Shown here in pieces: positions 41,253 through 49,351 of a stretch of DNA of 49,351 nt. Where the stretch lies: contig JALHND010000007.1 of the NCBI GenBank assembly GCA_022843705.1, positions 1 to 49,351 of the forward strand, given 5' to 3'. Origin of the DNA: Burkholderiales bacterium. GTDB taxonomy: Bacteria > Pseudomonadota > Gammaproteobacteria > Burkholderiales > SG8-41. The notes below the pieces were generated by a model. It ran no database searches. It was not told the DNA's origin and saw only the letters and a program-made list of their open reading frames with translations. The first letter of the stretch is position 1. Every line of letters starts with the position of its first letter. Made by a program: the position numbers and the translations under genes.

Positions 41253-43598
41253 ATGAACACACCTGACACCATCAGTAACGGTCGTTACCGCATCGAGGGC
41301 ACGCTGGGTCGGGGCGCACAGGGCACAGTCTACCTTGCCCGCGACACGCACCTCGAGCGCGCAGTCGCGCTGAAATCGGTGGGCCGCGGACGCGGGGCCG
41401 CCGATCGCGCGCACCGATTGCTGGCAGAGGCACGCGCGCTGGGCCAGTTGAATCATCCCCATCTCGCCACCGTTTTCGACGCGCTCGAACACGATGGCAG
41501 CCATTACCTGGTGCTCGAATACGTCGACGGCGAAACCGTTGATGCCTGCCTGCGCCGGCGCGGCGCGCTCGACCGCAATACCGCCGCGGAAATCGCGCTG
41601 CAGGTGCTCGACGGCCTGGCGCACGCCCACGACAGGAACATCGTCCACCGCGACGTCAAACCGTCGAACGTGGTCATCGACCGTTCCGGCAAGGCGCGGC
41701 TGATCGATTTCGGAATTGCGGTGGCGGAAGGCACCCTCAATGCGCCGGCCGGCACGCCGCAATATGCGGCTCCGGAAGCGCTGGACGAACAGGCCGCGGG
41801 CAAGGCGGCGGACGTGTTCTCGATGTCGCTGGTGCTCTACGAAATGCTCACCGGGCGCCCCGCGGTCGCCGGCGCCAGCCCTTTCGAGATCATGCACAAG
41901 ATCGCCAACCTGCCGATCCCCGCGCCCTCGTCGATCAGGCCCGACATCGATGAAAGGCTGGACGACATCGTGCTGAAGGGGCTGATCAAGAAACGCGAGG
42001 ACCGTTATCCCGATGCGCTCGCGATGCACCGGGCACTGCAATCGTACCTGCATCCGGAACAGGAAGGCGGCACCGGCTCCTCCACGTCAAAAAACCAGCG
42101 CGCGCTGGACTTCGTCCTGATGCGCATGCGCGTCAAGAGCAGCTTCCCCGCGCTGTCCCGGACCATCAGCACCATCAACCGGATCGCCGCCAGCGACGAC
42201 GAAAGCATGCAGACGCTGGCCACCGCGCTGCTCAAGGATTTTTCACTCACCAACAAGCTGCTGCGGATGGTCAACTCGTCAACCTACGGCCAGTTCGGCG
42301 GCAATATCAGCACGATATCCCGGGCAGTGATGATTCTCGGCTTCGACACCGTGCGCAACCTCGCGGTGACGCTGATCCTCCTGGAACACCTCCAGAACAG
42401 GCATCAGGCGGGTGAACTGCGCAGCGAGGTGGTGCGCTCGCTGTTCAACGGCATAACGACGCGGCGGCTGCTCGGCCCCGCCGGAGGCGGCGATGCGGAA
42501 GAGGGTTTCATCTGCGGCGTTTTTTTCAACCTCGGCCGCCTGCTCGCGATGTATTACCTGTACGACGAGTGGATCGAGATCGGCAGGCGCATGCGTGCAG
42601 GTGCCAGCGAACATGATGCCGCCTGTGCCGTGCTCGGGCTGTCCCTGGAGGAACTCGGCACCGGTGTCGCGCGCAGCTGGAACCTGCCTGAACGCATGGT
42701 GCGCAGCATGGAGCGCATTACGGGATCATTGCCGCAGGCGGCGGGCCGCAACAACCTGCGCATCGCAGCCAACGTCGGCGACATGCTCTGCCGCATCGCC
42801 TCGCATACGGAACCCGGGGAGAAGGCGCGGCACCTGGATGACCTCGTGCGCCGCTGCAGGCCACGCCTGCAGATGACGGCCCGGGATTACGCCGCGGTGG
42901 TCGAGGAAAGCGTGGAAAAATTCAACGAAGAGGCGCGCCTGCTGATCAACGACCATTCCAGGGGGCCGATGCTGGAAACCATACGCATCTGGTCTTCCGG
43001 GAACCCCGCCGGTGAACCACCCGCCCCTGCGGATGGCGCAGCAGCGGCGGCTCCTCAGACAGCAGCGGCGGCGGCGCCCGACGACGCCGGCTCCTGCACG
43101 ATTCTCACCGCCGGCATCCAGGACATCACCAGCACGCTGGTCAACGGCTGCAGCCTGAATGATGTGCTGCACATGGTCCTTGAAACGATGTACCGCGGCA
43201 TCGGTTTTGATCGTGTGCTGCTGGCCCTGCGCGAGCCCCGTGGCACCCGCTTCAGCGGGCGGTTCGGTTTCGGCACCGGAAACGAAGATGTGGTGAAGGC
43301 TTTCTGCTTCGACATGCACGACCATTCCGACGTCTTCCAGCTGGCCGCAGGCAAGTGTGTCGACCTGGTGATCGCGGACAGCACCGTGGACAACATCCGG
43401 GGGCGGATTCCGGAATGGCATCACAGGCAGGTGCGCGCGCGCAGTTTCATCGTGCTGCCGCTGGCTGTCGACAAACGCTGCGTCGGCCTGCTTTACGGCG
43501 ATCGCCTGCAGGCCGGATCGCCGGCAATCGGCACAACCTCGATGGGATTGCTGAAAACGCTGCGCAACCAGGCAGTGCTTGCCTTCCGCCAGCGCTAG
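41253..43598 (+). CDS. Ser/Thr protein kinase - HDOD - GAF protein
   Basis: A 781-residue soluble signalling protein with three domains. Residues 12-266 are a complete eukaryotic-type kinase: glycine loop GRGAQGTVY (19-27), K41, HRDVKPSN with D134 and N139, DFG at 152-154, APE at 173-175. Residues about 283-490 are an HDOD domain (SSFPALSRTISTINRIAA, LLKDFSLTNKLLRMVNSS, ISTISRAVMILGFDTVRNLAV). After an Ala/Pro-rich linker (about 592-615) comes a GAF-type domain to the end. HDOD proteins serve in signalling and stress; the order suggests small-ligand sensing feeding a kinase. It shares its CTAG stop with the convergent CNB-domain gene. Confidence 0.9.
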   Translation: MNTPDTISNGRYRIEGTLGRGAQGTVYLARDTHLERAVALKSVGRGRGAADRAHRLLAEARALGQLNHPHLATVFDALEHDGSHYLVLEYVDGETVDACLRRRGALDRNTAAEIALQVLDGLAHAHDRNIVHRDVKPSNVVIDRSGKARLIDFGIAVAEGTLNAPAGTPQYAAPEALDEQAAGKAADVFSMSLVLYEMLTGRPAVAGASPFEIMHKIANLPIPAPSSIRPDIDERLDDIVLKGLIKKREDRYPDALAMHRALQSYLHPEQEGGTGSSTSKNQRALDFVLMRMRVKSSFPALSRTISTINRIAASDDESMQTLATALLKDFSLTNKLLRMVNSSTYGQFGGNISTISRAVMILGFDTVRNLAVTLILLEHLQNRHQAGELRSEVVRSLFNGITTRRLLGPAGGGDAEEGFICGVFFNLGRLLAMYYLYDEWIEIGRRMRAGASEHDAACAVLGLSLEELGTGVARSWNLPERMVRSMERITGSLPQAAGRNNLRIAANVGDMLCRIASHTEPGEKARHLDDLVRRCRPRLQMTARDYAAVVEESVEKFNEEARLLINDHSRGPMLETIRIWSSGNPAGEPPAPADGAAAAAPQTAAAAAPDDAGSCTILTAGIQDITSTLVNGCSLNDVLHMVLETMYRGIGFDRVLLALREPRGTRFSGRFGFGTGNEDVVKAFCFDMHDHSDVFQLAAGKCVDLVIADSTVDNIRGRIPEWHHRQVRARSFIVLPLAVDKRCVGLLYGDRLQAGSPAIGTTSMGLLKTLRNQAVLAFRQR

Positions 43599-44146
43599 AT
43601 TTGCTGGCGCGCCTCTTCCATCACCCGCAGCAGGCGGGCGCTGGTCTGGCGCAAGCGCAGGGACAGCATGGTGACCATCTTCACGAGGATCTTCGAGCCC
43701 AGACCCGGATGGTCGAGGATGATTTTTGCCATGTTGTCGCGGGTCAGCACGGCAAAGGTGGTCGGTTGCGAGGCCATGCAGGTCGCGAAACGCGGCTCAC
43801 CGTCGATCATCGACATCTCGCCCAGCGTCATGCCCGGGCCGGCGCTGGTCATGTGCTGCTGCTCGGCGCGATGGCTTTTTTTCAGGATGTCCACCTCGCC
43901 GTCAACGATCAGCACCATGAAATCGCCTTCGTCGCCCTCGCGGATCAGGATTTCCCCGGGCTGCGCGCGATAGACCTCCATGTAGGCGGCCAGTATCGAA
44001 ATGTCATCCTGGGAGAACTCGGCGAAAAACTGGGATTTGCCGACCAGCCCGAAAATCTCCCCGGCGATGGCCGAACCGCCCCCGACCCGCTCCAGTTTCG
44101 AGAGGTTGCTTTGGTCGGCCAGCGCTCCGGGATCATCTTGGGCCAT
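43595..44146 (-). CDS. Cyclic-nucleotide-binding-domain protein without DNA-binding domain
   Basis: A 183-residue protein with a CNB/Crp-type beta barrel (about residues 35-150: FFAEFSQDDISILAAYMEVYRAQPGEILIREGDEGDFMVLIVDGEVDIL, then GMTLGEMSMIDGEPRFATCMA). The last 30 residues form a helix (LSLRLRQTSARLLRVMEEARQQI) with no helix-turn-helix. It probably acts by binding a ligand or partner, not DNA. The stop codon overlaps that of the kinase gene; aroG is upstream on the same strand. Confidence 0.85.
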   Translation of the reverse strand: MAQDDPGALADQSNLSKLERVGGGSAIAGEIFGLVGKSQFFAEFSQDDISILAAYMEVYRAQPGEILIREGDEGDFMVLIVDGEVDILKKSHRAEQQHMTSAGPGMTLGEMSMIDGEPRFATCMASQPTTFAVLTRDNMAKIILDHPGLGSKILVKMVTMLSLRLRQTSARLLRVMEEARQQI

Positions 44147-44199
44147 GATGGCTTCAGCAGTGGTTGGATTGCCTGTTGGAGGATGCCCCGGGCACGCGG

Positions 44200-45270
44200 T
44201 CAGTCGGCCGAAACCGCCTTGAGGCGGCGTTTGCGCACGCCGTCGGCGAGCGTTTCGAGCAGTGTCCTGCTCTCTTCCCAGCCGATGCAACCGTCGGTGA
44301 TGCTGACACCGTAGGCCAGCGCCTTGCCCGGCACCAGATCCTGCCGTCCGGCCTTGAGGTGGCTTTCGACCATGACACCGAAGATGCGGTCATCACCGCC
44401 GGCAATCTGCCGCGCGACATCCTGACCGACATCAACCTGTTTTTCCGGCTTTTTGCTGCTGTTGCTGTGGCTGAAATCGATCATGATGCGCGCCGGGATG
44501 CCGGCTTCGGCCAGGCCGCGGCCCGCCGCGTCGACGCTGGCGGCGTCATAGTTCGGCGCCTTGCCGCCGCGCAGGATCACGTGGCAGTCCTCGTTGCCGG
44601 TGGTCGACACGATCGCCGAGTGGCCGGCCTTGGTGACCGACAGGAAATGGTGCGGCGCCTGCGCCGCACGGATGGCGTCGATCGCGATCTTGATGTTGCC
44701 GTCGGTGCCGTTCTTGAACCCGACCGGGCAGGACAGGCCGGAAGCCAGTTCGCGGTGAATCTGCGATTCGGTGGTGCGCGCGCCGATGGCCCCCCAGGAC
44801 ACGAGGTCGGCAATGTATTGCGGCGTGATCATGTCGAGAAATTCGCAGCCGACCGGCATGCCGCTTTCATTGAGTTCCAGCAGCAGTTCACGGGCGATCT
44901 TCAGGCCTTCGTTGATGCGGAAGCTGCCATCGAGATTCGGATCGTTGATCAGTCCTTTCCAGCCCACCGTGGTGCGCGGTTTCTCGAAATACACACGCAT
45001 CACCACCAACAGGTCGGCGGCCAGTTTCTTCTTGGCCTCCAGCAGCTTGCCGGCGTATTCCTTGGCGGCCTTCACATCATGGACCGAACACGGCCCCATG
45101 ATCACCAGCAGCCGGTCATCGGCACCGTGGAGTATGCGATGGATGTCCCGGCGCGCCTCAAAGGTCGCGTTGGCCGCCTTTTCGCTGAGCGGAATCTCCC
45201 GCAACAGGTGCGTCGGAGGCGTCAGTTCCTTGATTTCCTTGATCCGCAGATCGTCAGTCTGATGCAGCAT
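44200..45270 (-). CDS. aroG: 3-deoxy-7-phosphoheptulonate synthase, class I
   Basis: A 356-residue enzyme that condenses phosphoenolpyruvate with erythrose-4-phosphate, the first step of aromatic amino acid synthesis. Signatures are VIMGPCSVHD, RVYFEKPRTTVGWKGLINDP, GARTTESQIHRELASG, PVGFKNGTDG and GVMVESHLKAGRQD. The length matches the AroF/G/H group; which amino acid inhibits it cannot be read. A Lys/Glu-rich N-terminus starts at the ATG at 45270. Confidence 0.97.
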   Translation of the reverse strand: MLHQTDDLRIKEIKELTPPTHLLREIPLSEKAANATFEARRDIHRILHGADDRLLVIMGPCSVHDVKAAKEYAGKLLEAKKKLAADLLVVMRVYFEKPRTTVGWKGLINDPNLDGSFRINEGLKIARELLLELNESGMPVGCEFLDMITPQYIADLVSWGAIGARTTESQIHRELASGLSCPVGFKNGTDGNIKIAIDAIRAAQAPHHFLSVTKAGHSAIVSTTGNEDCHVILRGGKAPNYDAASVDAAGRGLAEAGIPARIMIDFSHSNSSKKPEKQVDVGQDVARQIAGGDDRIFGVMVESHLKAGRQDLVPGKALAYGVSITDGCIGWEESRTLLETLADGVRKRRLKAVSAD

Positions 45271-45326
45271 TGCAATCCCAACTTTCCATTAAATTCAATG
45301 CATTATAAACGAATACCGGTTCCGGC

Positions 45327-46769
45327 CTAGACCGTGCCACCGACCGTCAGGCCGTCAATGCGCAGTGTCGGCTGGCCCACGCCCACCGGCACGCTCTGGC
45401 CCTCCTTGCCGCAGGTTCCGACGCCGGTGTCGAGCCGCATGTCGTTGCCGATCATCGACACCCGGGTCAGCGCATCCGGGCCGTTGCCGATCAGCGTCGC
45501 GCCCTTGACCGGATAAGCCAGCTTGCCGTTCTCGATCATCCACGCCTCGGAAGCCGAAAACACGAACTTGCCGCTGGTGATGTCGACCTGGCCGCCGCCG
45601 AAGTTGACCGCGTAGAGCCCGCGGTCGACCGAGGCGATGATCTCCTGCGGATCGCGGTTGCCGTTGAGCATGTAGGTGTTGGTCATCCGCGGCATCGGCA
45701 CGTGGGCGTAGGACTCGCGCCGGCCATTGCCCGTCGGCGCCACGCCCATCAGGCGGGCATTCATCGCATCCTGCAGGTAGCCGCGCAGCACGCCATCCTC
45801 GATCAGCACGTTGTGCTGCGTCGGGTTGCCCTCGTCATCGACATTCAGCGAACCGCGCCGCCGCGCCATGGTGCCGTCATCGACAACCGTGACGCCGGGC
45901 GCGGCCACGCGTTCGCCGATGCGCCCGCTGAACGCCGAGGTGCCCTTGCGGTTGAAATCGCCCTCAAGCCCGTGACCGACCGCCTCGTGCAGCAACACAC
46001 CGGGCCAGCCCGGTCCCAGCACCACGGTCATCGTGCCGGCCGGTGCCGGCCGCGCATCGAGATTGACCAGCGCCTGCTGCACGGCTTTCTGTGCATAGTC
46101 GCGCAGCAGCTCTTCGGTGAAATAGCCGTAGTCAAAACGTCCGCCGCCGCCGGCGCTGCCCTGCTCGCGCCGGCCGTCGGCCTCGACAATGACCTGCAGC
46201 GAAAGCCGCACCAGCGGCCGCACGTCGGCAGCCTGCATGCCGTCGCTGCGCGCCACCATCACCACCTCGTATTCGCCGGCCAGCGAGGCCATGACCTGGG
46301 TCACCCGCGGATCAAGCCCGCGCGCAATGCGCTCCAGCCGCTCGAGCAGCGCCACCTTTTCCGGTGCGCCGAGACTCGCCAGCGGATCCTGCGGCGCATA
46401 CAGGGCTCGCAGTTCACCCTGGCGGGCAATGGCGGTGCTGCCGGCGCCGCCCTGGCGGGCTATTGCCCGTGTCGCCTGCGCAGCCGACTGCAAGGCGTTG
46501 AAGCTGATGTCATCGGAATAGGCAAAGGCGGTTTTTTCGCCGCTGACCGCGCGCACGCCGACACCCTGATCGATGTTGAAACTGCCGGACTTGACGATGC
46601 CTTCTTCAAGGCTCCAGGACTCGCTGCGTGAATACTGGAAGTAGAGGTCGGCATAGTCGACACGATGCGCCAGCATCTGGCCAAACACCGCCTGCAGCCG
46701 CCCCTCGTCCAGCGCATGCGGCGCCAGCAGCACGGCGCTGGCGGTTTCAAAAATGTTGGCAGATTGCAT
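45327..46769 (-). CDS. tldD: Metalloprotease TldD
   Basis: A 480-residue subunit of the TldD/TldE zinc protease, which cleaves unfolded peptides and matures some ribosomal peptides. The zinc motif HExxxH is [12 protein letters not shown], and [24 protein letters not shown] and [15 protein letters not shown] are typical. TldE (PmbA) is not in the window. It lies 47 bp after the nitrilase gene with an AT-rich element between. Confidence 0.97.
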   Translation of the reverse strand: MQSANIFETASAVLLAPHALDEGRLQAVFGQMLAHRVDYADLYFQYSRSESWSLEEGIVKSGSFNIDQGVGVRAVSGEKTAFAYSDDISFNALQSAAQATRAIARQGGAGSTAIARQGELRALYAPQDPLASLGAPEKVALLERLERIARGLDPRVTQVMASLAGEYEVVMVARSDGMQAADVRPLVRLSLQVIVEADGRREQGSAGGGGRFDYGYFTEELLRDYAQKAVQQALVNLDARPAPAGTMTVVLGPGWPGVLLHEAVGHGLEGDFNRKGTSAFSGRIGERVAAPGVTVVDDGTMARRRGSLNVDDEGNPTQHNVLIEDGVLRGYLQDAMNARLMGVAPTGNGRRESYAHVPMPRMTNTYMLNGNRDPQEIIASVDRGLYAVNFGGGQVDITSGKFVFSASEAWMIENGKLAYPVKGATLIGNGPDALTRVSMIGNDMRLDTGVGTCGKEGQSVPVGVGQPTLRIDGLTVGGTV

Positions 46770-46799
46770 GTCGAGTCAGCTTCCTGAAAATATTAATAA

Positions 46800-46816
46800 A
46801 ATCAAATACTTATGAA
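46800..46816 (-). repeat. 17-bp AT-rich intercistronic element, copy 2 (nitrilase-tldD gap)
   Basis: Identical to the 17-mer at 574-590, on the same strand relative to the genes. It begins immediately after the nitrilase stop codon and is followed by TTATTAATATTTTCAGGA, ending in the tldD ribosome binding site, as the first copy ends in TTCAGGAG before ccoO. Confidence 0.6.
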
Positions 46817-47695
46817 TTACCGCCCCAGGCTGCGGTGTTGCAGCGCCGGCAGACTCTGGCGCAGACGTTGTATATGGGTACGGTTCATCCCGGCGACAAC
46901 CACACCGGAGCCGCGCGGCAGGCGATCAAGGACCACGCCCCAGGGATCGACAATCATCGAATCGCCGTGGGTTTCGCGGCCGTTGACATGATAACCGCCC
47001 TGCGCCGGCGCCAGCACATAGGCCAGGTTTTCGATGGCGCGGGCGCGGATCAGCGTCTCCCAGTGCGCCTTGCCCGTGGTTTCGGTGAAGGCCGAAGGCA
47101 CCAGGATCAGGTCCACCTCGCCCATTGCCCGGTAGAGTTCGGGGAAACGCAGGTCATAACAGATCGACAGGCCGATGCGGCCGAACGGTGAATCGAAGGC
47201 CACGACCTTTTTGCCGTGTTCTATGGTGCGCTCCTCGGAATACTTCTCCCGGCCCATCTCGAAACCGAAGAGGTGGATCTTGTCGTAACGCGCGACACAG
47301 TTGCCCTGGTCATCGTAGACCAGGCTGGTGTTGAGCACCTTGTCATTCGACGAGGCGACCAGCGGCACCGAACCGCCGACAATCCAGACACCATGGCTGC
47401 GCGCCGTCTGCGCGAGGAATTCCTGTATCGGTCCGCTGCCGTATTCCTCGCGCACCGCGACCTTGTCCGTATCCTTCATGCCCATGATGCCGAAATACTC
47501 GGGCAGCGCGACCAGGCGCGCGCCCTGCGCGGCGGCAATCTCGATCAGGCGCGCGGCCTCCCTCAGATTGGCCTCCACCCGCGGCCCCGAAGCCATCTGC
47601 ACCGCGGCGATCCGCATTGCACCGGCATCGCTGCGGTCTGCGCCGCGCACCGCGCCCTTGTTCTGCACCATGGTCGATCCCAGCCTTGCACTCAT
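46817..47695 (-). CDS. Carbon-nitrogen hydrolase (nitrilase superfamily)
   Basis: A 292-residue amidase-like enzyme. The Glu-Lys-Cys triad is visible in LPEYFG, YDKIHLFGF and ICYDLRFPELYR, with VPSAFTETTGKAHWETLIRARAIEN after it. This matches the Nit1/YafV-like group, whose members deaminate glutathione or act as omega-amidases. Start ATG 47695; the conserved part begins MRIAAVQM at residue 27, where an ATG at 47617 is an alternative. The gene sits between yhdP/small protein and tldD, a familiar betaproteobacterial order. Confidence 0.93.
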   Translation of the reverse strand: MSARLGSTMVQNKGAVRGADRSDAGAMRIAAVQMASGPRVEANLREAARLIEIAAAQGARLVALPEYFGIMGMKDTDKVAVREEYGSGPIQEFLAQTARSHGVWIVGGSVPLVASSNDKVLNTSLVYDDQGNCVARYDKIHLFGFEMGREKYSEERTIEHGKKVVAFDSPFGRIGLSICYDLRFPELYRAMGEVDLILVPSAFTETTGKAHWETLIRARAIENLAYVLAPAQGGYHVNGRETHGDSMIVDPWGVVLDRLPRGSGVVVAGMNRTHIQRLRQSLPALQHRSLGR

Positions 47696-47705
47696 ACCTG
47701 TTCAC

Positions 47706-48029
47706 TCATTCGCTGACCTCAATCCGCAATCCCGTCGCCGCGGGGTCGGCGCGCAACACAAGCCGAGCACTGTCCACCGCCAGCGCCACCAGCCAGGCCC
47801 GCAGTTCCTCGGCCTGCAACAGCGCCTCCTGCCGCACACCATGAACGATGACCAGGCGCGAACCCTTCCGCGCATGATGGTCGGCAACCGCCTGCCGGAT
47901 CACATCCTGCGCCATCACCGCGGCCGCCGAACGCGGACGGTCCCACAGTTCGGGCGGCACCGTCGCCGCCACGGCGGCGGTGCCGGACAGCAGCAGCGCT
48001 GCGCCGGCCAGGCAGCCGGAAAAATTCAT
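47706..48029 (-). CDS. Small exported protein of unknown function
   Basis: A 107-residue protein with a signal peptide (MNFSGCLAGAALLLSGTAAVAA). The mature part is about 85 residues, mostly helical with a hydrophobic core (RLVIVHG, WLVALAV, RLVLRADP); I recognise no domain. The ATG overlaps the stop of the yhdP-like gene by four bases, so translation is coupled. The nitrilase gene begins 10 bp later. The cysteine at residue 6 does not form a lipobox. Confidence 0.7.
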   Translation of the reverse strand: MNFSGCLAGAALLLSGTAAVAATVPPELWDRPRSAAAVMAQDVIRQAVADHHARKGSRLVIVHGVRQEALLQAEELRAWLVALAVDSARLVLRADPAATGLRIEVSE

Positions 48030-49351
48030 GGGGCCTCCTGCGGCGCCGGCTGCAGACGCTCGACCCTGGCCACCAGCGGATCTGACCAGGTGCCGGTGAC
48101 GTCATATTCGTAGGCGGCGATCTGGTCCAGCGGATCCCGCAGCAGCTTCTGCGCGACGAAGGCGGCAAGCCCCGCGATCGGCCCGCCGATCAGCGCGCCG
48201 GCCACCGACACCGTATCCGACAGCTGCGGGTTGATTCTCACGCGCAGCGCCTGCGTCTCCTTCGCCAGGTCAACCTGGCCGGACATGTTGATGCGCGCCG
48301 CGGGACCGGTGATGCGCAGGTTGTCGGTGCTGGCGATGCCGTTGTTGACCTTGATCGCGCCGACAATCTCGTCAAATGCCAGACCCTCGCTGAATATGTC
48401 GCGAAAATCGAGCGAGATGCGCCGCGGCAGCGACTGCAGGCTGAGGATCCCCAGCAGCTTGCCGATGCCCGGCTCGAGCTTGATGAACTGTCCCTTGCCG
48501 GCGTCGAGGACGAAATTGCCGTTGAGCGTCGGGTAATCCAGTTTCTGCGGGCTGCCCGACCAGGCGAGGCTGCCCTCGATCTTGGCAACACCTCGGCGCA
48601 CGCCCTCGGGGTAACCGTAACGCGTCAGCAGCCGGCCGATGTCGTTGACATCGAGGCGGATATTGGCCTGCACCCGCGGCCGCGTCAGCCAGGCCTGCCA
48701 CAGGCCATCGATGCTCAACTGGCTCTCCGGGGTGACCAGCAGCAGCTTCTCGATGCGCCAGTCCCGCTGCTGCGGCACGGCCTGCAGTTCAAGCTTGCCC
48801 AGCGGCCTTCCGGCAATCAGCAGTTCGTCAATCAGCACATCGAGCCCCGGCAACTCGGGGGCCCTGGCCTCGGCAGCCGGGGCAGGCTGCGCGGGTACGG
48901 CCGGCGCAACCGCTTCGGCCGCGGGCAGGTTGAGCCGGCGCAGCCGCGCGGTGAGCCGCGCCTTGCCCTGCCCCCGCCAGCCCAGCGCACCCTCGATGTC
49001 ACGGCCGCGGATGCTCGCCTGCAGCACCCCGGACTGCTGTGCCGCCTTGATGCCGATGTCCGGAAAACGGCGCTCGAAAACGCGCACCTCGTCGATGCGC
49101 AGGTCGACCGAGGACAACGTGAGTCCGCCATCACGGGTTTCCGCATCGCCGGAGAGGGCCAGCCATTCGTTGAAATCCAGGGTCCTGATCACGCCCGACA
49201 CCGCAATGCCCGGCCGCTGCGGCTCGCCGGCAGCCCCCTCGCCGAAACGCAGCACACCGCGCTCGATCCGCGCATCCCTGCCCTCGCCGCGCCTGAGCAG
49301 CACCATGCTGGCAATGTTGCCCGCGGTCGCCGCAATGCGCTCCTCGCGCGG
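48026..49351 (-). CDS. yhdP: YhdP-family AsmA-like protein (partial, 5' end outside window)
   Basis: The C-terminal 441 residues of a large AsmA-like protein. Such proteins form long beta-grooves across the periplasm and move phospholipid to the outer membrane. Recognisable family pieces are LNGNFVLDAGKGQFIKLEPGIGKLLGILSLQSLPRRISLDFRDIFSEGLAFDEI and IGGPIAGLAAFVAQKLLRDPLDQIAAYEYDVTGTW. The frame stays open to the right edge and the N-terminus is missing. A Pro/Ala-rich insert lies at about 170-200 of the visible part. It is the head of the group small protein - nitrilase - tldD. Confidence 0.92.
   Translation of the reverse strand, partial: PREERIAATAGNIASMVLLRRGEGRDARIERGVLRFGEGAAGEPQRPGIAVSGVIRTLDFNEWLALSGDAETRDGGLTLSSVDLRIDEVRVFERRFPDIGIKAAQQSGVLQASIRGRDIEGALGWRGQGKARLTARLRRLNLPAAEAVAPAVPAQPAPAAEARAPELPGLDVLIDELLIAGRPLGKLELQAVPQQRDWRIEKLLLVTPESQLSIDGLWQAWLTRPRVQANIRLDVNDIGRLLTRYGYPEGVRRGVAKIEGSLAWSGSPQKLDYPTLNGNFVLDAGKGQFIKLEPGIGKLLGILSLQSLPRRISLDFRDIFSEGLAFDEIVGAIKVNNGIASTDNLRITGPAARINMSGQVDLAKETQALRVRINPQLSDTVSVAGALIGGPIAGLAAFVAQKLLRDPLDQIAAYEYDVTGTWSDPLVARVERLQPAPQEAP

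Noticed and set aside
1-49351. CRISPR arrays, tRNA or rRNA genes, insertion sequences, prophage or toxin-antitoxin genes
   Set aside because: No repeat-spacer pattern, cloverleaf, transposase, integrase or phage gene was recognised. The window is densely packed with chromosomal genes of similar composition.

Overview
The window is GC-rich chromosomal DNA, most likely from a facultatively anaerobic, denitrifying betaproteobacterium. The grounds are a NarGHI-type nitrate reductase operon with two NarK transporters and a parvulin gene, a cbb3 oxidase operon, NnrS, the aat-bpt-pyrD run, a stand-alone RsxB-type ferredoxin near nth, and the YhdP - nitrilase - TldD order. I saw no tRNA, rRNA, insertion sequence, prophage or CRISPR array. 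No gap between genes exceeds about 200 bp.

Layout. (1) 1-2025, minus: ccoO (cut by the window edge) and ccoN of the cbb3 oxidase. (2) 2165-5818, plus: uspA, a radical SAM/SPASM gene, a Dnr-like Crp/Fnr regulator and a nitronate-monooxygenase-like gene, each with its own TTGAT-N4-ATCAA type box. (3) 5832-20455, minus: a large nitrate-respiration run. It reads narK1-narK2-narG-narH-narJ-narI-parvulin-unknown-nnrS and then an unusual tail: a half-size NnrS-like membrane protein, an orphan GcvH-like lipoyl protein, a thioredoxin/half-NnrS fusion, a beta-carbonic anhydrase and a SirB2 membrane protein. (4) 20638-28095, minus: ompW, ccoI, an SLC13/DASS transporter, ccoS, narX, narL. (5) 28227-32441, plus: aat, bpt, pyrD, ald, rsxB-like. 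(6) 32459-35443: M48 protease and SH3-like protein, nth, two small cytochromes c. (7) 35539-39557: two tandem SulP transporters. (8) 39646-49351: cobalamin adenosyltransferase, a BtuF-like protein, a Ser/Thr kinase-HDOD-GAF protein, a CNB-domain protein, DAHP synthase, tldD, nitrilase, a small exported protein and the 3' part of a yhdP-like gene.

How it fits together. Regions 1-4 form one micro-oxic/anaerobic respiration island. The Dnr-like protein keeps the E-x-x-S-R recognition-helix motif that reads TTGAT half-sites. Matching boxes lie before ccoN/uspA (one shared box), the radical SAM gene, dnr itself, the nitronate-monooxygenase-like gene, the DASS transporter and ompW. In most cases the box centre is 55-83 bp from the start codon, which fits class II activation at about -41.5. 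NarXL supplies nitrate sensing. The strongest candidate for something undescribed is the tail of the nar run (5832-10147). There, three proteins with NnrS-type membrane segments sit with a lipoyl-carrier-like protein and a thioredoxin-fold domain, which suggests a dithiol and NO-handling module tied to nitrate respiration. That function is inference; the gene content is read directly from the sequence.
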